A stretch of 59,403 bases of DNA, from contig JAAUPE010000025.1 in assembly GCA_012034595.1 (NCBI GenBank), positions 1 to 59,403 of the forward strand, in the 5' to 3' direction. The DNA comes from Calothrix sp. CSU_2_0. GTDB lineage: Bacteria; Cyanobacteriota; Cyanobacteriia; Cyanobacteriales; Nostocaceae. Shown here one piece after another: positions 53,908 to 59,403 of this stretch; position 1 is the first letter of the stretch; each line of letters opens with the position of its first letter. Under the pieces are notes generated by a model. That model searched no databases. It saw nothing but the letters and a program-made list of their open reading frames with translations, and was not told where the DNA came from. A program made the translations under genes and the position numbers.

Positions 53908-54177
53908 ATGAAAATCACCACAGTCTCAATATCATACAGTCGGAAATTTAATCTTGGGGCATATGAATCACTCGATTTAGGCTGTTCTCTTTGGGCGCAA
54001 TTAGAAGAGGAAGAAGATGCTGACGGAGTAGTCCAATATCTTTATCACCAAGCAAAAGCATCTGTAAAAAATGCAGCAATACCTGTACTTAAAGCTTCGG
54101 GATATCAGACAAATAAAGTCAACTCTCACAAACAATCTGTAGATACATCTATTAAAGAGAATTCGGAGGAATTTTAA
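53908..54177 (+). CDS. Small hypothetical plasmid protein
   Basis: The protein has 89 residues: ITTVSISYSRKFNLGAYESL, DLGCSLWAQLEEEEDADGVV, QYLYHQAKASVKNAAIPVL. This pattern (T.v.v.y.RK.N.g.ye.l....W) is a small conserved family in filamentous cyanobacteria and their plasmids, function unknown. Its stop overlaps the next ATG (ATGA at 54177), so the two are coupled. Confidence 0.75.
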   Translation: MKITTVSISYSRKFNLGAYESLDLGCSLWAQLEEEEDADGVVQYLYHQAKASVKNAAIPVLKASGYQTNKVNSHKQSVDTSIKENSEEF

Positions 54178-54374
54178 TGATTACTGAAATAAAGTTAGGA
54201 CTTTGCAATCCCCCTGAACCGATTTATTTATATGTCAAAAATGGGGAATTGAGCGGCGAATCGTACTTGTGGTACAACTACAACATCAACAACGAGAAAA
54301 CGATTCCAGTACAGCAAAGAGGGTTAACTGGATATTTACAAAATCTACGATTGATAAGTAAAGAATTCAAAGGC
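54177..54374 (+). CDS. Plasmid protein interrupted by a group II intron: exon 1
   Basis: 66 codons (MITEIKLGLCNPPEPIYLYV to ISKEFKG) precede GTGCG at 54375, the canonical group II intron start. Without splicing the frame runs 5 codons into the intron and stops at 54395. The natural continuation is the frame at 58989-59264 (STKDNIKLDIFVAADEIYII), downstream of the intron. Together they make one plasmid protein of about 155 residues and unknown function. Under the simplest splice sites the reading frame is off by one base (see findings). Confidence 0.75.
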
Positions 54375-54908
54375 GTGCGATTCGTTGGTTCGTAAATCAC
54401 GGTAATCAGCCCGTACATAACGAACCCAGCTAGCAATGGCTGAACTCTTAGATAGATAGAGGTGTAAATCCTCTCCGCGAGATTCAAGCGTGACTCCTTA
54501 TCTGCCCACACTGAGTAAACTCGATTTTTACAGAGTGAAGCTGGGAACAGGGTGCAATCAGACTTCTGTTATGGGAAGACACTGGCGCTAATGGGGAGTT
54601 CCTACGGTGAAACAGAGCCTAGAAAAGTAACCTAAATTCGAGCAGGACATAAGCTAAACCTGACTTTATCAGAGCCAAAACCCGCAGCACCTCCTTTAGT
54701 AGCTGCATGAATCTAGGGTTTCTGATGGTTAAATTGGCTACACCTAATGGAACACAACAATCTTTTAAGGGAACGAATAAAAACGAGTCAAGAGTCATGG
54801 GTAAGTCGATGCTCATGTAGGTATGACGAGATGCGGAACTCTCTTGATTCGGGTAGGATGTGGCGTAATTGCTACAAGGTATTCAGAAAACACTTAATGG
54901 AGCAGAGT

Positions 54909-55613
54909 ATGATTAGACACAGCTATGAAGCTAGTGAATCTTGGAAGACTTTACCCTGGAAAAAATTCCGGCGTGATTTATTCCGCCTACAAAAGAGAGT
55001 GTTCAAAGCAGTTCAAGCAGGAAACAAGCGGAAGGCTATGTTTTTGCAAAGGCTTATTCTGAAGTCTTCCTCGGCTAGATTTTTGGCAATTCGTCAAGTA
55101 ACTCAGCTAAATGCGGGTAAGAAAACAGCAGGTATTGATGGAATCAAATCCCTCGACTTCGCAGGACGCTTCGATTTAGAAGATTTACTGAGAAAGTCTA
55201 GTGGAAATTGGAAACATCAAGGACTACGCGAAATCCCAATCCCCAAAAAGGATGGAACTACTAGTAGGATGCTGAAAATTCCCACTATTGCAGACAGAGC
55301 TTGGCAGTGTCTAGCAAAATATGCAATAGAACCAGCACATGAAGCAACTTTCCATGCTCACAGTTACGGTTTTAGACCCGGACGCTCGGCACATGATGCC
55401 CAGAAGCTTCTATTCTTAAACCTATGTTCAACTAGAGACGGAATCAATAAACGAGTTATAGAACTCGACATTGAAAAATGCTTCGATAGGATTTCCCACA
55501 CCACCATTATGGATAACCTAATTGCCCCTAGAGGTATAAAAATAGGTATATTCCGATGCCTAAAAGCTGGTACAAGCCCAGAATTCTCAGAGCAAGGAAC
55601 ACCTCAAGGTGGC
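54909..55613 (+). pseudogene. Outer intron maturase (RT), 5' part, interrupted by the inner intron
   Basis: From ATG 54909 the frame reads MIRHSYEASESWKTLPWKKF, the RVT N-terminal domain of intron maturases. KKTAGIDGIKSL, IPIPKKDGTTSRMLKIPTIA, SYGFRPGRSAHDAQ and the first catalytic Asp VIELDIEKCFDRI follow. It ends at GTPQGG, where the inner intron enters; the catalytic YADD is encoded about 2.5 kb downstream (58170). The frame extends upstream to 54747, but that part is intron RNA rather than protein-like. Confidence 0.85.
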
Positions 55614-55617
55614 GTGG

Positions 55618-58027
55618 GTGCGCTGCGAGGCGCATGGTGGTATTGCTTAGGTCAATTGTAAAAGGAGGTAATTTATTAGACCTATAAAAGCTGGTTGCTC
55701 ACCCCAGAGCGCCAAGGCTGAGTCGGCAGGCGGGGGACAATGAGTAATAACCCGTTTGAAGCCCGATGAACAAGGGGCAAAATGCTGACACTCTGTTACA
55801 GCACAAGGCTCCGAGCCTGAATTTGACTATGGCTACGCAAGAAACCCTTGCTTGAAGCGCCCACACCTTGGACGTACTGCTAAACAACAGAGATGGTACG
55901 AGATATCAGGTAAATCAACTTTCGACGCGGGTGATGAAAAGGTCTTTCTACTGGGACTGAACCGCTCTAATTATAGGGGTATAAATTATCGGCTGATATC
56001 GGGGACACTAGGTCTGTGTCTTACGGGCGTAAAGAGGGAGCCTAAAGTCAAATACAGTACATACCACTATGTGAACGTAGGAAGCATGATGGTTGGTCTC
56101 ACGGAGACTGGGCTAACTGCGGCTAATGTAACCATCATGTGGCAGAGCCGTCGTAGTAGTCCGAGCCAGGAAATAGCCTGGTACATGGCGAAGGACGGCA
56201 GTCATTGCTTCATGAGCGTCAAGGGAAAGTAGAGAGGACTAAAATGTATGTCCGATATTATCAAAACCCAACGTAGCCTAGCCACGAAGGCGAAGCATAA
56301 TCCTCAACACCAGTTCGACCATTTATATCGGCTAATTTGCCGAGAAGATTGGATACATGCTGCCTTAAAATCTGTCCTTTCAAATAAAGGGGCAAAAACT
56401 GCGGGAATTGATGGCGTAACTAAAAAGGAACTTGCATCAATTACAGCAAAAGCTGAGTTTGTAAGCGAGTTACAATCCGAACTGCGTTCTAAGCAGTTTA
56501 AACCAAAACCAGTACGCCGTGTTTATATTCCCAAAGCCAACGGTAAGCGTCGTCCATTGGGTATTGCAACTCTCAAAGACCGTGTAGTACAAATGCTACT
56601 GAAGATGGCGCTGGAACCAATATGGGAAAGTGTGTTTCTTAACTGCTCGAACGGTTTTAGACCAGGACGCAGAACACAGGACTGCATTGCCTTAATGGAC
56701 AGTTACATCAACAAACGCAGTAAATACTTCTGGGTTATTGAGGGGGATATCAAAGGAGCATTTGACAATATTCACCATGAGATTTTATTAAAACTCGTGG
56801 CTGAAAAAGTTGCAGACAAGCGTCTCCTAAAATTAATCGGACAGTTCTTAAAAGCGGGAATGATGCAAGGTTCTTTGTTTCAACGTACAGATATTGGTAC
56901 GCCACAAGGAGCCATTTGCTCACCATTATTGGCGAATATTTATTTACACCAACTAGATATGTATTGGTGGAATAAATATGGTAGCCTCGACCGCAAACAA
57001 AAAGAAAAACGCCGAACACAACGACTGGGAAACTGTGCTTTGATACGCTATGCCGATGATTGGCTACTATTAACTAATGGTGGAAAGGCAGAAGCATTGC
57101 GGTTACGTGATGAGTTTCAAACCTTCTTAAAAGAAGAACTAAAATTAGAACTCAACATTGAGAAGACACGAGTTACCCACGTTAACAATGGTTTTGATTT
57201 TCTTGGTTTCCACGTCCGACGCTACGTTAGCGGTCATGATAAACCAAAATTATTGGTTACACCAACACAAGAAGCCAAAGAACGTCTAAAAGCCAAAATT
57301 AAGGAGATGACCAAGCGAAAATGGTTTAAGGATTCCCCTCTGCTTAAGTTTACTGCTATAAATGCAGTATTACGGGGTTGGATTGGTTATTACTGTCATT
57401 GTAATGCAAAGGAAACGGCTAAAAACCTAGATTTCTGGGTTAACGAACGCATATTTCTTTGGTTGCAAAAACGACATCGCCTACCACCAAGCAAAATTAT
57501 TGAGACGTATAAAATGCGTCAGGTTCATAAAACTGGACAAAGATATAATTTGGGAATTAGGAACGGGGACGACTATTTGTACCTGTACCGAATGAGTGAT
57601 AAACCGATTACTAAGTATCGGTCGCGCTCCATACCGAACCCATATTTGTCAGGTGAGGAGTCTACAACACTAACAACTCCTGAAGTAGCAATACCAGAAT
57701 ATATCTGGCTTGGTAATGCCGAAAATGATGAATGGCGAGAATTGAAAGAGGAAATAGTAGCGGAACGCGGAGCTAAATGTGCTGTTTGCGGATGCACCGA
57801 AGGACTCGATTTGCATCATATTAAAGCACGTCGAGTTGGCGGTACTGATGACAAAGAGAACTTACAGTTGCTCTGTAGAAGCTGTCATGCTCAAACGTCT
57901 TCGTTTGGTGACCACGGTAGGTTGCAATGATGGAAAGCGAAGTGACGGGAAACTGTCACGCTTCGTTTGGAGAGAGGGATAGAGAAACACGCAAATCGAA
58001 AGGTTTGAAGGTGCGCTCCGTCCCTAC
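55618..58027 (+). mobile_element. Group II intron (inner), inserted in the outer maturase gene
   Basis: The boundaries are approximate. The 5' end is GTGCGCTGCGAGG near 55618 (or GTGGG at 55614). The structured region 55618-56240 has no real gene. The maturase is at 56248-57930. Domain V is the hairpin at 57933-57964 (GAAAGCG, GTGAC, GAAA, GTCAC, GCTTC) immediately after the maturase stop. Domain VI ends CCCTAC at 58027. It interrupts the outer RT exactly after the conserved TPQGG motif, a frequent group II intron target inside RT genes. Confidence 0.82.
56248..57930 (+). CDS. ltrA: Group II intron maturase (RT-X-HNH), intact
   Basis: The protein has 560 residues and is complete: RVT_N-like start, KTAGIDGVTK, RVYIPKANGKRRPLGIATLK, NGFRPGRRTQDC, IEGDIKGAFDNIHH, IGTPQGAICSPLLANIYL, active site IRYADDWLLL, FDFLGFHVRRY. 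The maturase X domain follows (FTAINAVLRGWIGYYCHCNA), then a C-terminal HNH endonuclease (CAVCGCTEGLDLHHIKARRV, GGTDDKENLQLLCRSCH). It would splice and mobilise the inner intron. It may also be the only intact maturase here, because the outer one is broken. Confidence 0.95.
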   Translation: MSDIIKTQRSLATKAKHNPQHQFDHLYRLICREDWIHAALKSVLSNKGAKTAGIDGVTKKELASITAKAEFVSELQSELRSKQFKPKPVRRVYIPKANGKRRPLGIATLKDRVVQMLLKMALEPIWESVFLNCSNGFRPGRRTQDCIALMDSYINKRSKYFWVIEGDIKGAFDNIHHEILLKLVAEKVADKRLLKLIGQFLKAGMMQGSLFQRTDIGTPQGAICSPLLANIYLHQLDMYWWNKYGSLDRKQKEKRRTQRLGNCALIRYADDWLLLTNGGKAEALRLRDEFQTFLKEELKLELNIEKTRVTHVNNGFDFLGFHVRRYVSGHDKPKLLVTPTQEAKERLKAKIKEMTKRKWFKDSPLLKFTAINAVLRGWIGYYCHCNAKETAKNLDFWVNERIFLWLQKRHRLPPSKIIETYKMRQVHKTGQRYNLGIRNGDDYLYLYRMSDKPITKYRSRSIPNPYLSGEESTTLTTPEVAIPEYIWLGNAENDEWRELKEEIVAERGAKCAVCGCTEGLDLHHIKARRVGGTDDKENLQLLCRSCHAQTSSFGDHGRLQ

Positions 58028-58911
58028 TCTATTGAGTCCACTTTTAGCCAATATCGCTCTTAATGGGATTGAAAGTATTCACAGATACCACGTAGCATAT
58101 AAACGCGGTGGAAAAATCACTGACAAAACCAAGGAAAAAGAGATTATTGAGCCATCAATTCGCTATGCGGACGACATGGTAATAATACTTAGACCTGAAG
58201 ACGATGCAGAGGAGATACTTGAAGAAATAGGGCAGTTTCTAGCAACGCGAGGGATGAAGGTAAGCGCTAAGAAGACAAAAGTGACCACTGCGACAGATGG
58301 GTTTGACTTCCTTGGCTGGCACTTCAAAGTGCAAAGCAACGGAAAATTTAAAAGTACTCCCTCAGTGGACAACTTCAAAAAGTTTCGTCAGAAGGTAAAA
58401 GCTATCGTTAATTGCTCGAATTATGGTTCTGAGGTAAAGGCTCAAAAGCTAGCACCAATAGTTAGAGGATGGAGAAAATACCACAGGTTCTGTGATATGA
58501 GGGGGTCAAGGTTCTCACTTTGGTTTCTAAACCACAGAACATTCAAGGTATTCAACAAGGAAACGAAGAATGACCGCTACTCTAGCAGAAAGCTAGTTGA
58601 TAAGGCATTCCCAGCGATACCTTACTCCGAGTCTAGGCATGTCATGGTCAAAGGAAATAAATCGCCTTATAGACGATGACTTAAACTACTGGAGCCAACG
58701 TAATAGTAAATTATACGACGGTGACACCTCTAAAGCTCTTAATAAGCAAAACCATACATGTGGTCATTGTGGCATGAAATTTACAAGTGATGAACGAGTA
58801 AACTTACACCACATTGATGGGAATCATGATAACCGGAAAGTCAAAAATCTTCTCGCTATTCACGAATCCTGTCATGACTATTTACACATGGGCAAAAAGG
58901 TAAATCCTTAA
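58028..58911 (+). pseudogene. Outer intron maturase, 3' part (RT-X, then HNH out of frame)
   Basis: It resumes with LLSPLLANIALNGIE, carries the catalytic SIRYADDMVIIL, DGFDFLGWHFKVQ and the X domain (LAPIVRGWRKYHRFCDMRGS), and stops at 58679 after GNKSPYRR. The HNH part (DDDLNYWSQRNSKLYDGDTS, CGHCGMKFTSDERVNLHHID, GNHDNRKVKNLLAIHESCHD) continues in another frame to 58911. Removing one base near 58670-58672 (or adding two) joins them as SPYDDDLNYW. So this maturase is interrupted by an intron and also frameshifted before its endonuclease domain. Confidence 0.82.
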
Positions 58912-58988
58912 GAATATCGGGAGCTGGGTGCATAGAAATAGGCACGCCCAGTTCTAACTGAGAGGTGCGGAGGATAATACCTCCCATC

Positions 58989-59264
58989 GACTCAACCAAA
59001 GACAATATCAAACTAGATATTTTTGTTGCTGCCGACGAAATTTATATTATCAGAACTGGCATCGAAACGAACTTTGCCAAAACATTTTTATTAGCAGTAT
59101 CGCAGGTTAAAGACTTCTCCAAACCTTTAATTATTGCTGCTACACCTGGTGAAGAAAATGTGGTTTTTTGTCGGCTTTATGATGCTGCAACTAAAATTCG
59201 GATTCGTAGTGAATGGAATCGAGATGCTGACTGGGCTGGAATAATTAGCAATGTTCAAATCTAA
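58989..59264 (+). CDS. Plasmid protein interrupted by a group II intron: exon 2
   Basis: The frame (STKDNIKLDIFVAADEIYII, RTGIETNFAKTFLLAVSQVK, DFSKPLIIAATPGEENVVFC, ending DADWAGIISNVQI) is the expected C-terminal part of the protein begun at 54177. The GTG start at 58965 lies in intron domain VI and is artificial. Function is unknown. It may be translated only after intron splicing. Confidence 0.75.
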   Translation, partial: DSTKDNIKLDIFVAADEIYIIRTGIETNFAKTFLLAVSQVKDFSKPLIIAATPGEENVVFCRLYDAATKIRIRSEWNRDADWAGIISNVQI

Positions 59265-59403
59265 ATTTAGTTGCTTCTACCAGAAGAGGTTTCTTTGCCA
59301 CAACACCAAACTCAGGTCAAATCAATCTGTAGTTTTTCCAGTATTAAGAACCCAATCAAGATGTACGTAGGGCTTGCTGAAAAAAGTCGTATTTAAGGCA
59401 GAC
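59265..59403. other. Window end; possible IS terminus
   Basis: No gene is visible. The last bases contain TAGGGCTTGCTGAAAAAAGT at 59367-59386, which resembles inverted-repeat ends of cyanobacterial insertion sequences. The element itself would lie outside the window. Confidence 0.35.

Larger units (their letters stand above)
54375..58987 (+). mobile_element. Group II intron (outer element of a twintron)
   Basis: The 5' end GTGCGATTCG follows the GTGYG rule. A structured 5' region of about 500 nt (54375-54900) leads to a maturase gene split by a second intron. Domain V is the 34-nt hairpin at 58921-58954 (GAGCTGGGTGC, GAAA-type loop, GCACGCCCAGTTC) and domain VI follows at 58958-58985, ending CCCAT (AY rule) at 58987. 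It interrupts the 54177 gene. A 4.6-kb intron is long because it contains another intron (about 55618-58027). Confidence 0.85.

Noticed and set aside
55852-56232. 126-residue plus-strand frame upstream of the inner maturase
   Set aside because: It lies in the structured 5' RNA region of the inner group II intron and has no protein-like pattern.
1-59403. Prophage
   Set aside because: No terminase, capsid, portal, tail or phage integrase genes were seen.

Overview
The window looks like a plasmid, or a plasmid-derived island, from a filamentous cyanobacterium (Nostocales-like). The evidence is a CyRepA1-type replication protein (48409-51408, minus), many GCGATCGC (HIP1) sites, heptanucleotide STRR repeats and other dispersed palindromes known from cyanobacteria, and several gene families that are nearly exclusive to them. 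It is accessory DNA throughout: no rRNA, tRNA or core metabolism was seen.

Layout. 1-2529: the leader-proximal end of a CRISPR array, its leader, and a reverse transcriptase-Cas1 pair (RT-Cas1, broken at the fusion point), with no cas2. 2896-5913: an HTH-DUF4384 protein (frameshifted) and an AAA-like NTPase with a vWA-MoxR-associated N-terminal HTH. 5954-8275: four small minus-strand genes, three of them secreted. 8571-13292: a membrane-anchored AAA-like/WD40 protein and a Tat-exported GH5-like protein. 13296-17829: a run of small plasmid genes ending in a RecD2-type helicase. 17899-34252, mostly minus strand: a large DISARM-related defence island. It holds a DrmD-type SNF2 ATPase, a PD-(D/E)XK-like protein, an Eco57I-class adenine methylase, a divergent HNH gene, a RelE-UvrD fusion and a YprA-family helicase/DUF1998/nuclease protein. 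34635-40724: a small gene, a Uma2 nuclease, a metallophosphatase-NACHT STAND protein cut by two in-frame stops, and a broken membrane protein. 41096-47029, plus: a ternary conflict system (iSTAND, a MoxR remnant fused by deletion to a WD40 protein, vWA, and a TM/pentapeptide component). 46974-48185: a truncated class-A beta-lactamase-like gene that overlaps it convergently. 48409-53680: replication gene, a putative origin region with two nested MITE-like elements, a ribbon-helix-helix regulator and plasmid hypotheticals. 54177-59264: a small gene interrupted by a group II intron whose own maturase gene is interrupted by a second group II intron (twintron).

Two themes stand out. First, this is a dense stack of NTP-dependent conflict and defence systems: CRISPR adaptation, DISARM-like, NACHT/STAND, and vWA-MoxR ternary. 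Second, a large share of those genes are broken, by six or seven single-base losses, one 16-bp tandem duplication, two in-frame stops that look like C-to-T changes, deletions, and introns. The single-base losses all have the same sign and most lie in short homopolymers, so long-read assembly error must be excluded before calling decay. The duplication, the deletion fusion and the introns are clearly real rearrangements. Several dispersed palindromic repeats also sit in frame inside the defence genes and are translated as extra peptide, similar to Rickettsia palindromic elements.
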